Of a DNA stretch of 64,000 nt, positions 42,869 to 52,598 are shown in pieces. Both the position numbers and the translations under genes were made by a program. The stretch lies in the NCBI GenBank assembly GCA_003134815.1, contig PLCO01000060.1, positions 1-64,000 on the forward strand, in the 5' to 3' direction. The notes below the pieces were generated by a model. That model saw only the letters and a program-made list of their open reading frames with translations. It was not told the DNA's origin and searched no databases. This DNA is from Acidobacteriaceae bacterium (lineage in GTDB: Bacteria; Acidobacteriota; Terriglobia; Terriglobales; Acidobacteriaceae). Each line of letters begins with the position of its first letter. The first letter of the stretch is position 1.

Positions 42869-45765
42869 CAGTTTCTGTTGGGATCGTTGCGCAAGGGCAA
42901 CAAACGCTCCTGTTGCCCATCACGGTTGTCGACGCTCATTTATCGCCGGCTAAGCCGGTTCGGCATGTCCGAGTGCAAATTGGAATGCTTAGCGGTGCGG
43001 TTGCCATCTCTCACAGCAAGCTCCTCACGAATGACAAAGGCGATCTTTCCGCTCCAATTGATACCGAGACGTTAGGCAGTGCCAAACTCCTCGTTTCTAT
43101 CGAGCCGGGCGATGCACCGGGGTTGGTGATCTGGGAACCTGCCGGAGGCATCGTCGAGACGCTGCCTCCGGAGCTGACCGTTAAGCTATTGCCAAGAGGC
43201 TCTCCAGCACTCCTCGGTCCGGCGCAGATTGAAGCACTGCTCTTCAAATTCACACAGACCAGTAACTCACTGCGAATACGGAATGCCGTGCTCCAAAACA
43301 AGCTTAGCCAGGCAGAAGCGAAGCTCGAAGCGGACAGCCAAGCAAGACGGGCTCTCGATGAGGCGCAAGCTGACTGGGCACAGGAGTACGGGTTTACTTT
43401 CTCCGAGATCAAGGAGAAAGTTGCCGATTGGGCTGATCAAGTTCATGCACAGGAAGAGAAGGCAACCCTTCGGCAGAAAATGCTTGGGGCCTTCGCACGT
43501 GGCGACTACGCTGAGACTGTCCGCCTCGTGGAGCAAGGTGAGGCAGATGCCGACAATGGGATCGACAGCGACGAAAGAACCTATCTGAAAACCCTGCGGA
43601 AGAGCCTCCAATACCGCCTCGAATTGACCGAAACTGAGATCAAGGCACAGCAGGCACAGTCGCGTTTCGAGTCCGCTGCGGCCGCCGCTGAATACGGAGT
43701 CTCGCGAGTAAAGGCCAAGCTAGATCGATATCCCGCGGACAAGGAACTTCGCTCGATCTGGATGAGCGCGGCGCTCGATGCCGCGGACGCAGACGGGCGC
43801 GAGGCAGCCGTCGCGGAAGGCAGAGAGGTTCGAGTCTTTCTGGAGAAGTCGATTTCGACGTGCTTTGAAGTCCTGGCTAGGATACAGCTACCTGAAGATC
43901 GAGGAGCCTGGGCCAGGGCCCAGATGAGTCTTGGCACGGCCTATCTCTACCAGGCCGGATCGTCGACAGGGGATGAAGCCAAGAATCTCGTCGCCAGAGC
44001 AATTGAGGCGTACAGCCATGCACTTGAGGTCTATAACAAGGCCGAACTGCCTCAGAACTGGGCGGGTGCACAAGAAAATCTCGGTGCTGCTTACGTCCTT
44101 GAAGCCACTTGGTCGACCGGAGACGAAGCCAACAAACTCTCTGCTAGTGCTGTCGAGGCCAACAACCATGCACTCGAGGTCTTCACGAAGGCCGATTCAC
44201 CGCAAGGCTGGGCAAACACGCAGATAAACCTCGGTTTTGCCTACCTATGCCGGGCTCAGTGGTCGCCAGGTGACGAATCCAAAAGGCTCTTTGCGAGTGC
44301 CGTCGAATCGTTTAACCATGCACTCGAGGTCTTCACTATGGCCGAACTACCGCAAAAATGGGCGAGAGTGCAACAGGGACTCGGCAACGCCTACAGCGGG
44401 CAAGGACATCGGTCGACTGGGGACGAAGCCAAGAAGCTCTTTGCCAGCGCCGAAGAGGCCTACAATCATGCACTTGAGGTCTTCACGAGAGGCGATTTTC
44501 CACAGGACTGGGCAAGAACGCAGATGAGTCTCGGCATTGCCTACCTCTACCGGGGCGAGTGGTCCCTGGGGGACGATTCCAAGAAATCCCTCGCCAGGGC
44601 AGTCGAGGCCTTCACCGATTCACTCGAGGTTTTCAACAAAGCCGACTTGCCGCAGGACTGGGCACTTACGCAGATGAATCTGGGTATTGCTTATTTTGGC
44701 CAAGGCGAACGGTCGACAGGAGAGGAGGCCAAGAAGCTCTTCTCTAGCGCCGTCGAGGCCTACTGCCATGCACTGGAAATCTTGACCAAGGCCGACCAAC
44801 CGCAGAACTGGGCAAATACGCAAATGAATCTTGGTATTGTTTACGACAATGAGGGGAAGCAGTCGACAGGGGGCGAGGCCAAAACGCTCTTCGCCAACGC
44901 CGTCGAGGCCTATAGCCATGGACTTGAGATCTTCACCAAGGCTGACCTGCCACAGGACTGGGCAATAGCGCAACAGAATCTCGGCACTGGCTACCTTGAC
45001 AACGGCTTGCTCTCCAAAGGAGAAGAAGCCAAGGAACTCTTCGCCAAGGCTGTCGAGGCTTACATCCATTCGTTAGAAGTCTTCACCAAGGCCGATCTGC
45101 CGCAGGACTGGGTAATCACTCAAAACGATCTCGGTACTGCCTACGTCGGACAGGGCCGGTTGTCAACAGGAGAAGAGGCCCGTGAATTCTTCAAGAAGGG
45201 CGTCGAGGCCTACCAGCGTGCGTTAGAGGTCTATACGAAACAAGACAGGCCGCGGGAAGCCGCGTACCTCGTTCAAGCACTCGCTGTGATCTATCATGAG
45301 AATCTTATGGATTTTCCACGGGCTCGATCGAACACTGAATTGCTCGCGAAGCTTCAACCCGCCCTTCCTGAATTGCACTCAAATCTGATGGAATCCTACT
45401 TGACAGATTCGTCCTATTCACTGTGTTTGAACCAAGCTTCATTTGTGAAGGGCGATCTGCACAGCCTAGAATCAATTGCTTCGAGTCTTCTTTTGGCAAC
45501 CTGTCTTTGGGGAAGTGGAAGTCGTACGGAAGCGGTCCATGATTTATCTCGGCTTGAAGGCAAAGGAAGCCTGTTAGATGGTGAACAGGGTTGGACTACT
45601 CGAGGCGACCGCTTTTTCCTTGCTCAATCTCCAGCTTTCGGTGATGGACGAGATGAATGGGTCGCCATCTATGCTGCATTAGAGGATCATTCTGCCGAGG
45701 AGTGGAATCGGGCTGTTCTGGCTCTTGAAGTTGCCTTGAATAAGGCGATGAAGGAACAGAAGTAG
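42841..45765 (+). CDS. Secreted TPR-repeat protein
   Basis: 974 residues. Signal peptide (LLVFGLAVSVGIVAQGQ), an N-terminal beta-sandwich domain to about 130, a coiled-coil region (about 145-290, rich in Ala/Glu/Lys/Gln), then nine tandem 50-residue TPR-type repeats (TQMNLGIAY...STGDEAKKLF..AVEAYNHALEVFTKADLPQDWA in pieces) from about residue 360 to 808, and a helical C-terminal domain. TPRs of this 'LPQDWA' type usually accompany TIR or CHAT proteins. Here the protein is exported, so it is probably a sensor or scaffold facing the outside or periplasm. Confidence 0.85.
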   Translation: MRTLLVFGLAVSVGIVAQGQQTLLLPITVVDAHLSPAKPVRHVRVQIGMLSGAVAISHSKLLTNDKGDLSAPIDTETLGSAKLLVSIEPGDAPGLVIWEPAGGIVETLPPELTVKLLPRGSPALLGPAQIEALLFKFTQTSNSLRIRNAVLQNKLSQAEAKLEADSQARRALDEAQADWAQEYGFTFSEIKEKVADWADQVHAQEEKATLRQKMLGAFARGDYAETVRLVEQGEADADNGIDSDERTYLKTLRKSLQYRLELTETEIKAQQAQSRFESAAAAAEYGVSRVKAKLDRYPADKELRSIWMSAALDAADADGREAAVAEGREVRVFLEKSISTCFEVLARIQLPEDRGAWARAQMSLGTAYLYQAGSSTGDEAKNLVARAIEAYSHALEVYNKAELPQNWAGAQENLGAAYVLEATWSTGDEANKLSASAVEANNHALEVFTKADSPQGWANTQINLGFAYLCRAQWSPGDESKRLFASAVESFNHALEVFTMAELPQKWARVQQGLGNAYSGQGHRSTGDEAKKLFASAEEAYNHALEVFTRGDFPQDWARTQMSLGIAYLYRGEWSLGDDSKKSLARAVEAFTDSLEVFNKADLPQDWALTQMNLGIAYFGQGERSTGEEAKKLFSSAVEAYCHALEILTKADQPQNWANTQMNLGIVYDNEGKQSTGGEAKTLFANAVEAYSHGLEIFTKADLPQDWAIAQQNLGTGYLDNGLLSKGEEAKELFAKAVEAYIHSLEVFTKADLPQDWVITQNDLGTAYVGQGRLSTGEEAREFFKKGVEAYQRALEVYTKQDRPREAAYLVQALAVIYHENLMDFPRARSNTELLAKLQPALPELHSNLMESYLTDSSYSLCLNQASFVKGDLHSLESIASSLLLATCLWGSGSRTEAVHDLSRLEGKGSLLDGEQGWTTRGDRFFLAQSPAFGDGRDEWVAIYAALEDHSAEEWNRAVLALEVALNKAMKEQK
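43916..45265 (+). repeat. Nine tandem 150-bp units encoding the TPRs
   Basis: Each unit is exactly 50 codons, with conserved stretches such as GTCGAGGCCTAC..CATGCACT and GACTGGGCA..ACGCA. The units are similar enough at DNA level to allow gain or loss of repeats by recombination. Confidence 0.8.
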
Positions 45766-45774
45766 TGACACGCC

Positions 45775-45965
45775 TCCCACCCTCCCTGCATGGCTGGCGG
45801 CCCAAGCTGGGTCGCATCGCGCACTCCCGCCCAGGGCGTCACTTTCGACGCTACCCTAAAGCGATTGCCGTCCGAAATCGGCCCCGCATAGGGAATGCCC
45901 TTAAAAGCCAGCGTGCCACGGCTGTGGCCGCCGCGGATTCTTCCGCTGCCGATCTCCACCTCCAC
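45775..45965 (-). pseudogene. N-terminal fragment of a type-B carboxylesterase
   Basis: The minus frame from 45965 reads VEIGSGRIRGGHSRGTLAFK, GIPYAGPISDGNRF and VRDATQLGPPAMQG, the conserved start of para-nitrobenzyl-esterase-type enzymes (the FkGIPYA motif). Upstream in a second frame is RRRFLKTCAA, the stub of a Tat-like signal. The catalytic domain is gone and the end is fused to unrelated sequence antisense to the TPR gene. Confidence 0.7.
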
Positions 45966-46663
45966 GAAAGGACCAACGGTCTGGGTGGGCCGCGCAAGTT
46001 TTCAAGAAACGACGGCGGTCATAGGACTGGGCCACGAATCTCTTCCGGAGAATTCCTGACGCTCTAATCGCAGAGGGTTTTATTGATTGCAATTGTATGC
46101 CCAAAGGGAATGGAAGGACTCGCGATTGAAGGACGACCGAAACCGTGCCGGTCAAATTACTCAAAGATCTCGATTTGTACCGCAAACGCAGAATATATCC
46201 CCATAAACGCCCCAGTGTCCGGGAGCGATTCTGGAATGATGCCAAAACGCACTCATCGAGGAGCGGTGGAGAAGTCCCGCAGGTCCGTATTTCGGGCGCA
46301 TTGCCGGCAAACGGGATATTTGCGCCGCTGAGGCAGTAGAGCGTTCCAGAAAAGGCCTGCCTGGACGGTTTCTGGGCCACCGCGAAAATCCGACCCTGCC
46401 AGGGGAAACTTTCACACTGACTTGTACATTTTCACAGTTCCTCAAAATAACATGCCTTATTTGCTCTATGTTACGAGCAACGGCAGTGCACTTGACGTTA
46501 TCTGTCAGTAACGCATAATGAGAATTGCGAAGTCCAGATTAGGAAGGAACTAGCGGTGCTTGCGATTGCGAGACTGCAAGAGAGAGGCGTCTCAGAGTTT
46601 AGATCCAAGACCCTCTAACTGTGACGGAACGTCGAATCCGTCAATCAAAATAGAAAAAATCAG
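45966..46663. other. Stretch with remnants only
   Basis: Holds the signal-peptide stub of the esterase remnant on the minus strand and otherwise no supportable gene. AT-richer sequence near 46430-46520 may hold the promoter of the small gene at 46664. Confidence 0.35.
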
Positions 46664-46918
46664 ATGAACAAACCACAAGAAATGTCGCTGGCGGAGTGGA
46701 AGGAAATGATGCAGCTGCCCGAAGTAAGGGAGGCGTGGGGATTAGAGGTCGATGAGACTCCAGAACAATTTGCAGATATGGCCTACGGGGTCAAATTCAA
46801 TTTTTCACCGGGCATCGCTCCCGGATACATCGGCGACTTGTATATTTTGCAGGGCGATGCACTTGGCGAGCCGATGACGTTTATTCGCGAGAGAGGCCTT
46901 TTGAAGTTGGTTGATTGA
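46664..46918 (+). CDS. Small hypothetical protein
   Basis: 84 residues, acidic, with regular codon use: EMSLAEWKEMMQLPEVREAW, TPEQFADMAYGVKFNF, GYIGDLYILQGDALGEPMTF. No family recognised; the fold may be a small alpha/beta domain. The ribosome site is weak. Isolated between remnants. Confidence 0.45.
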   Translation: MNKPQEMSLAEWKEMMQLPEVREAWGLEVDETPEQFADMAYGVKFNFSPGIAPGYIGDLYILQGDALGEPMTFIRERGLLKLVD

Positions 46919-47158
46919 TTTTTCCAGCCTTCGCCTTCAATTTGTCCTGACGGGACGAAGGAGAAGGGCCGTTCGTCCTTTCCGAGCACGGGGCGTGAAG
47001 CCGCAACCGAAAGGGTGAAGTTGCGTCCCAGCCATCTTCGCTCCTCGACTGGCTGGCACCCGTCGAACGGCCCAGTGTCAGCATACGAAACCATTTGTTC
47101 GAAACAAGGCGTCACTTCTTGCACGTCGCGACAGTCGAATGAGGACGCGAAAAGAGCA

Positions 47159-47380
47159 ATGATGCCCGATGAGGCAAAGGCTCATTTCTAGGATGCGAGC
47201 CTTGACGCGTTCACTCCCGAGGATCATCTCGACCACGCGATCTTCCGGCTGATCAGCGCTTATCCTTCGATGGCGACCACCGGCTCATTCATTTTCGACG
47301 CGTCCGGCGAGGGACATTTTGCCTTCGCCCTAGCATCCCACCGATACGTCGGCGTTGTTGTCCAGCGCAAGAATTGCCGC
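47159..47380 (+). pseudogene. Decayed reading frame with an in-frame stop
   Basis: From the ATG at 47159 the frame reads MMPDEAKAHF, meets TAG at 47189, and continues in the same frame as DASLDAFTPEDHLDHAIFRL and GSFIFDASGEGHFAFALASH, which look like true protein. Probably a broken gene fragment; family unknown. Confidence 0.35.
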
Positions 47381-47436
47381 CTTTGCAGGTTTCATGTGGG
47401 GGTTAAGATGGCTGTACGACGCGGGTGTCGTACCCA

Positions 47437-47628
47437 ATGTCTAAGCACACCAACGAGCCGAAGATCCCAATCGTTTGGGAGCACATCGAAGATCCACGCG
47501 ACCAGGATTTGCTACGCCAAGCGATTCGATTGATTCTCAGAGACAAACAGGATCGGCCGGCCCCATCGCTCTTTGACAAGAAGTCACAACAGGAGCTTAA
47601 TGAAGGGACTCCTGTCGAGAGCAATTAA
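47437..47628 (+). CDS. Small protein preceding the serine recombinase
   Basis: 63 residues from the ATG at 47437 (or 67 from 47425): IPIVWEHIEDPRDQDLLRQA then a basic stretch and a polar tail. It ends 17 nt before the recombinase start and is likely co-transcribed. No family recognised; small accessory proteins often precede large serine recombinases. Confidence 0.45.
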   Translation: MSKHTNEPKIPIVWEHIEDPRDQDLLRQAIRLILRDKQDRPAPSLFDKKSQQELNEGTPVESN

Positions 47629-47645
47629 CCCATACCACCTCACAC

Positions 47646-49355
47646 ATGCAAACCAATCAGGAGCGGCTCAGAGTAGCCCTCTATGTCCGGGTTTCGAGCG
47701 AAGAGCAAAAACAGGGACACACAATAGATTCGCAGATTGCAGAGTTGCGTCAGTTTGCAACGCAGCGGGAATGGCCAGTTGTCGAAGTCTATACCGACGA
47801 GGCATGGAGTGGGGCGGCCCTCGCGCGGCCGGCACTCGACAGACTTCGTGACGACGCCCACAAAGAGCTTTTCGATGCGGTTCTCATCAATGACGTGGAC
47901 CGTCTTGCACGGGACGTAACGCACCTCGGAATCATCAAGCGCGATCTTGAGCAATCCGGCGTTCGAGTCATCTTCCGCAAGATTCCTTCTGAAAACAGCC
48001 CAACGCACAATCTCCTCGTGAACATTCTTGGAAGCTTCGCCGAGTTCGAGCGCGAAATGATTATGGATCGCACCCGTCGTGGCAGGCGGCATAAGGTCGA
48101 GACCCGCCAGCAGTTTATAGGAGCGCTTGCGCCCTATGGGTATCGATATATCCCGGCCACGCCAAACGAATCCACAGGCGAGCTCTTAATAAACCCGGAG
48201 GAAGCCCTGATTGTGCGCAGGATGTTCGATTGGGTAGCCACGGAAGGCCTCGCTGCAAACGAGGTCACCTTACGTCTTACCCGTGAGGGCGCCAGGCCGC
48301 GTAAAGGAGGAAAAACTTGGCAGAAATCGAGTGTTTTGCGCATCCTGCACGGTACGATCTACACCGGCACCTGGTATTACAACAAGCATCAATTGAGTTT
48401 TCGGCGGATGGTGGTCCCAGGCGTCGAGCCCACAGGAAAAAAGACAAGCCTTCGCGTTCGTTCGCGCGAAGAATGGATCCCCGTCAAACTGCCGGACGAC
48501 TTGAAAATTCTTTCCGACGAACAGTGGCAGCGGGTACAAGAACAACTCAACCGCAACCGATCCTTTTCGCGGCGGAATTCCAAGCATGAATACTTGTTAT
48601 CTGGACTTGTACGATGCGGGGGATGTCAGAGTTCGTACTGTGGAAACCCGTCTCACGGCAGGTTCCATTATCGGTGCCTGAAGCGCTGCAAGCGTCTGCC
48701 GCAAATTTCTGAAAGTACGTTGGACAATTCGGTATGGCGTGCCCTAGAAAATGCCCTCAACAATCCGGAGATGTTGATGCGAGCGATCGAGGGGATCACA
48801 CATCCAGCGACTTCTGACGTTAATGTTGGATCACAACTTCAATCCGCCTTGGACGGAATCAATAATGAGGAATCACGCATCCTCGAAGCCTACCGCCTCA
48901 GCGTCATCACGCCCGAGCAACTTGCTCGCGAATTGGAATCTCTTGCGGGACGTAGAAAAGTGCTCGAAAAGCAGCAAAGCGAATTCGTCCAGCCGAGTCA
49001 GACCGATCGATCAGTTCAAGTGTCGGTGGAAGATTACTGCAACGAAGTTCGAAGACGGATAGTCAATTTGACCTTTGAAACCAAGCGCAACGTTCTCCGC
49101 TTGCTTGTACGGCACATCGTCTTTGAGGGTGCCCAAGTGAGAATTTCTGGTGTCATTCCACTGGCGGCCTCAGGCGGTGTTGCGACCACAGGAGTAGGTC
49201 CCTGTGGGCGCAATACCGCCCTGACCGCCAATTTCACAGTTTGCGGGCCAATTCTAAGGGATCTTGAAGCTACACACGCCGCAAGTCGGGCCAATTTGAC
49301 TAAAGCGAACGATGCCCTTCGATTACGACGTAACCGTAAGCAAAAGGCACCGTAG
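47646..49355 (+). CDS. Large serine recombinase
   Basis: 569 residues. Resolvase domain with catalytic Ser17 in LYVRVSSEEQ, followed by DVDRLARD and ILGSFAEFEREMI; recombinase domain (APYGYRYIP, VLRILHGTIYTGTWYYNKH); zinc ribbon CGGCQSSYCG...HYRC..RCK; coiled coil after about 390 (ALDGINNEESRILEAYRL). All parts of an integrase-type serine recombinase are present. It probably mobilised the region from 45.8 to about 52 kb; no att pair was found by eye. Confidence 0.95.
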   Translation: MQTNQERLRVALYVRVSSEEQKQGHTIDSQIAELRQFATQREWPVVEVYTDEAWSGAALARPALDRLRDDAHKELFDAVLINDVDRLARDVTHLGIIKRDLEQSGVRVIFRKIPSENSPTHNLLVNILGSFAEFEREMIMDRTRRGRRHKVETRQQFIGALAPYGYRYIPATPNESTGELLINPEEALIVRRMFDWVATEGLAANEVTLRLTREGARPRKGGKTWQKSSVLRILHGTIYTGTWYYNKHQLSFRRMVVPGVEPTGKKTSLRVRSREEWIPVKLPDDLKILSDEQWQRVQEQLNRNRSFSRRNSKHEYLLSGLVRCGGCQSSYCGNPSHGRFHYRCLKRCKRLPQISESTLDNSVWRALENALNNPEMLMRAIEGITHPATSDVNVGSQLQSALDGINNEESRILEAYRLSVITPEQLARELESLAGRRKVLEKQQSEFVQPSQTDRSVQVSVEDYCNEVRRRIVNLTFETKRNVLRLLVRHIVFEGAQVRISGVIPLAASGGVATTGVGPCGRNTALTANFTVCGPILRDLEATHAASRANLTKANDALRLRRNRKQKAP

Positions 49356-49640
49356 GCGCTCGACAGCAATCCTCGACGTCTTCCACGGATCTTTTGCGAT
49401 GTAAATGGTAGCTCGGAGTCGAGCGTAGTGGGCTCGAACGGCATCCACACCAATTCAGAGGAAATCCACATCCCAACGCCCTAGGATTTGCGGTGATCGC
49501 ACACTCCATCATGAACTCTGTGGAGAACTTCGCGTCCTTGCTCTGCACACTGGCCCTCTATGCACGAATTACCGCCTTGTTCAGGGCTAATAGCTTGCTA
49601 AACTTAAGCCAAAGTCGATAAACGAACCTTCAAAATACGA

Positions 49641-49994
49641 ATGACATCGAGTTCGGTAGGGACCTATCTTCGTTTCCTCCGGAGGAAAAGCGGCCTGAGC
49701 CAGAGAGAGTTAGCGCGAATTCTAGGCACTGTCACAGGGGGCCAAATCTCACGACACGAGCGCTCTGTATCTCCTCCTACCCTGATTGCTGCATTTGGAT
49801 ATCAGGTCGTGTTCCAAAAACCCGTCTCCGAGATATTTCCGGGCCTCTTTCACACGATCGAATCCGGAGTGGTCGAACGCATAGAGTCCTTTGAAAGGGA
49901 CCTCGGCGAGAGCACCGCGAAAGGGCGTGCCGCTGCGCCTGTTGCGCGACGGTTGGAGTGGCTCAACGAACGCAAAAACTCCGAATCAGACTGA
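49641..49994 (+). CDS. XRE-family regulator
   Basis: 117 residues. HTH_3 pattern: VGTYLRFLRRKSGLSQRELA, RILGTVTGGQISRHER, then a helical dimerisation part with VSEIFPGLF, a motif usual in this group. Directly followed (8 nt) by the RuvC-like gene, so the two form an operon. Regulates its own unit or acts with the partner protein. Confidence 0.85.
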   Translation: MTSSSVGTYLRFLRRKSGLSQRELARILGTVTGGQISRHERSVSPPTLIAAFGYQVVFQKPVSEIFPGLFHTIESGVVERIESFERDLGESTAKGRAAAPVARRLEWLNERKNSESD

Positions 49995-50002
49995 CCAATC
50001 GC

Positions 50003-50554
50003 ATGCCCCTCCGTATTTACGATCCACGCGTCTTGGCAATCGATCTTCGCAACAGGCGGTCCGGATTTGCAATTTTTGAAGGTCCGAGGAATTTGCTGGA
50101 TTTTGGGACGACAGTTCTACCGTCGGCGCCGACCGAATTCGTCATGAACAGATTTTCGGACCTGCTCAGGATGTCGCTTCCTTCGATCATCGTCGTGAGA
50201 AAGGATCGTTGGGAGAACATAAGCTCCGACTCCAGCACTAGGCGTTCTATCGAGATGTTGACCCGTGAGTCTGAGACACGCGAAATACGGATTCGAATGC
50301 TCGAACAGAACGCGATAGAAGCGACATTTCGCAATATGGGCGGCGCGACAAAGGCCGAGATCTCGGCCGCACTGGCGGTGATCTTTCCCGAGCTTGTCTG
50401 GCGACTACCTCCGAAACGAAAGGCCTGGGAATCAGAACATCCGCGCCAGAGCGTATTTGACGCAATCGCACTCGGATTTGCCTATTGGCAGCACGAAACC
50501 ATTAAAGTTCGAGATTCGCAAGACAAGACAGAAGATCGTGTGGAAGGTGCTTGA
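50003..50554 (+). CDS. RuvC-like RNase H-fold protein paired with the XRE regulator
   Basis: About 183 residues from the ATG at 50003; an alternative GTG at 49958 would overlap the XRE gene. Opens with RVLAIDLRNRRSGFAIFEG, the first strand and catalytic Asp of RuvC-type resolvases, has a central IIVVRKDRWE strand and ends with HPRQSVFDAIALGFAYW, carrying the late Asp. Spacing fits a minimal RuvC-like nuclease. Substrate unknown; the tight link to an XRE gene suggests a self-contained regulatory or recombination module. Confidence 0.65.
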   Translation: MPLRIYDPRVLAIDLRNRRSGFAIFEGPRNLLDFGTTVLPSAPTEFVMNRFSDLLRMSLPSIIVVRKDRWENISSDSSTRRSIEMLTRESETREIRIRMLEQNAIEATFRNMGGATKAEISAALAVIFPELVWRLPPKRKAWESEHPRQSVFDAIALGFAYWQHETIKVRDSQDKTEDRVEGA

Positions 50555-50889
50555 GCCGTTTCGCCGGCCTCTCGGGTGGCGAATAGACGCAATGATTGCG
50601 TCCGCCATATTCCTTGGAGAGGCCGACGAAAAGGCTTAAGTAATGAAAGATGAGGTTTCACTGATCGCAATTCCGACTGAAACGGTGACTTTGGCAGTGA
50701 ACCCAGGCTGAACTGAATTGAAAAAGGGCGACTTGGCATCTTCCGCTCAAACTTGATTTGGCAGGCCACCGGTCGGATTGAGGCCGGTCGATGTCCATGT
50801 CCGGATGGCGAACTTGACCTCGAATGGAAAGAACATTAGAGTGTAAATGCTTTTCCATGAATCAGATGTGCTGGGAAAGCAGCGAAACG

Positions 50890-51420
50890 ATGAAAAAGGC
50901 AGTTCCAACGCTGTTCAATACGCATATTCGACCTATCGAGCCGAAGGATTTCGCCTTCATTCGGTCTCTCGCAGCTCGGCTCCCGACTTTCACTGTTCCA
51001 TCCGAATATGTGCTGTGGTTCCTTACTCGGTTCCATCCCGAGTACTGCAGAGTTATCGAAGAGGAATCTGGCAATCGGAAAGCCTATCTCCTCGCGATGC
51101 CGTCGAGTGAACCACAAAACGGCATTGCGATTTGGCAAGTCGCTGCAGCCGTGTCAGATCATTCTTTCGCGTTGGAATATTTTGCCGCTTACCTTCGCGA
51201 TCTAGTTGGGCGTTCAAGTGCGACTTCCATTTCTTTTACCACACAAAAAGCATCAGCATCGCTCCGACTCATTCGATCATTAGCCAAGCAATTCTTTGAT
51301 TGTGATGCAATCCAAGTGGATTCTGTGCCTGCAGGCCAAAATGAATTTGAGTTTCGTCTTTCCATTGCCTCGGCTTGCGTGGGAGACGAAGCTGCGAAAA
51401 AGATGGACGGAACCAAGTAG
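50890..51420 (+). CDS. GNAT-like acetyltransferase
   Basis: About 176 residues from the ATG at 50890; the frame extends upstream to 50824. The pattern THIRPIEPKDFAFIRSLAAR, then AYLLAMPSSEPQNGIAIWQV and FALEYFAAYLRDLV with SSATSISFTTQ, follows the strand-helix order of GNAT enzymes, nearest in feel to the diaminobutyrate acetyltransferase group. The acetyl-CoA P-loop is not clear, so activity is uncertain. No neighbours suggest a pathway. Confidence 0.5.
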   Translation: MKKAVPTLFNTHIRPIEPKDFAFIRSLAARLPTFTVPSEYVLWFLTRFHPEYCRVIEEESGNRKAYLLAMPSSEPQNGIAIWQVAAAVSDHSFALEYFAAYLRDLVGRSSATSISFTTQKASASLRLIRSLAKQFFDCDAIQVDSVPAGQNEFEFRLSIASACVGDEAAKKMDGTK

Positions 51421-51474
51421 ATCAGACCCGTTGTTCGCTTCCAGATCGGCTGGAAGAATGTTACTGTTTAAAAC

Positions 51475-51834
51475 TCAGTCAGAGCAATCTTCGAAAGCAA
51501 CCGTGTCGGGATCAATGCCCATCCTGCGGAGCCACGCGCGGAAATGACCGTAAAGGATGTGCGCCTCTACGTGAAGTCGCAGCGGCTTCGGGCGGGGAAG
51601 CATGGCAAGCCCTTGAAAGTTGCCGAAGCGCCGGTAGGGCTTGAGGGAATCGAAGAAGGTATGAAGATTGTTACGGTAATCCGAGTAGCGCATCCAAGCG
51701 GCTATCTTACCCAACTTCGAAATGGATTGCCGACCGGGTTCTACGCCGGCTCCGGCGGCGAGTACCCGGCGAAGAAATACTGACACGAGCTTTCCCGGAA
51801 TCAGGATCGGCTCGCGGGATTCTATTCGTGGCAT
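51475..51834 (-). CDS. Hypothetical protein, uncertain
   Basis: 119 residues possible. The C-terminal 70 (RYSDYRNNLHTFFDSLKPYR, HILYGHFRAWLRRMGIDPD) have protein-like composition and good codon use; the N-terminal part and the start are doubtful. It may be the end of a larger, broken gene. An opposite-strand frame at 51544-51783 is considered its shadow. Confidence 0.3.
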   Translation of the reverse strand: MPRIESREPILIPGKLVSVFLRRVLAAGAGVEPGRQSISKLGKIAAWMRYSDYRNNLHTFFDSLKPYRRFGNFQGLAMLPRPKPLRLHVEAHILYGHFRAWLRRMGIDPDTVAFEDCSD

Positions 51835-51936
51835 TCTTGAATAATGGCTATTATGACGTTTTGCCCTAATCGTACCGCGAATTATTCGTGGTCGCTATGG
51901 CCTGAAAAGAGCGGGGAGCCGAAGCTCCCCCCTAAT

Positions 51937-52218
51937 TCATCGCACGAACAGCCGAGGATAGAAGTGCTTGTTTAATGCACGTATCCCCAGCACCGGGTGA
52001 ATTTCGATAAGCCAGTAGTCCCGTTTGTCGGGGTCTAGCATTCGCTTCACCTGAAAAGCGCCCGCTGGATAATCGCCAAATTGCACGAAATCCTTAAGTC
52101 GCTTCATGAACGTGCTGTACGCCATGTCATACAGGCTGGCAACCTTTTTCGGTGCCAGATATTCTCCGTCATCCGATAGTTCGGCGACAGGCCATTTAGC
52201 GCAGAGTGAATCCGCCAT
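51937..52218 (-). CDS. Small DNA-binding-like protein
   Basis: 93 residues: EYLAPKKVASLYDMAYSTFM followed by KRLKDFVQFGDYPAGAF and a basic strand region (KRDYWLIEIHPVLGIRAL). The first part resembles an excisionase or bacterial wHTH where a recognition helix selects a site. A decayed second copy lies near 60560-60640. Probably an element-associated regulator. Confidence 0.5.
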   Translation of the reverse strand: MADSLCAKWPVAELSDDGEYLAPKKVASLYDMAYSTFMKRLKDFVQFGDYPAGAFQVKRMLDPDKRDYWLIEIHPVLGIRALNKHFYPRLFVR

Positions 52219-52598
52219 TGGATTGCTCCAACAGAAGATTTCTTCTTAGCTAAAGAGCGAAAGGCCAGGACCCTTTAGCCCTACCCGAGAACCTGGCACC
52301 GACTGGTTACGGTCGCTTCAGACCCGAAGGTGGGCGAGACGGTAAGGAATCAATCATTAGCAAGCCGTCGATTCCATTTTTCAGAGCCGCTTTCCACTCT
52401 TGAAGGCCGATTCCGTTCTGACGGGTGGTAGCTGCGGTGTGAGGATGCCGCTTCCGTGGCACGGAACGGCGTGTGGGACGCGAGCCTTCCGATAGGTATT
52501 GTAGCGCGCCAACATTCTCCACATTCTCGGCTTTCTCGCGATTCTCAAATCCCGCTGAGAATCAACGAGATAGTTGGATCATTTGGCAGGAGCCAATG
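52219..52598. other. Stretch before the split response regulator
   Basis: No gene I can defend; the minus frame 52307-52522 is basic and low-complexity. It should hold the promoter of the regulator pair. Confidence 0.35.

Noticed and set aside
43916-45265. Regular 150-bp repeats as a CRISPR or satellite array
   Set aside because: The units are whole 50-codon TPRs within one open frame and have no spacer structure.
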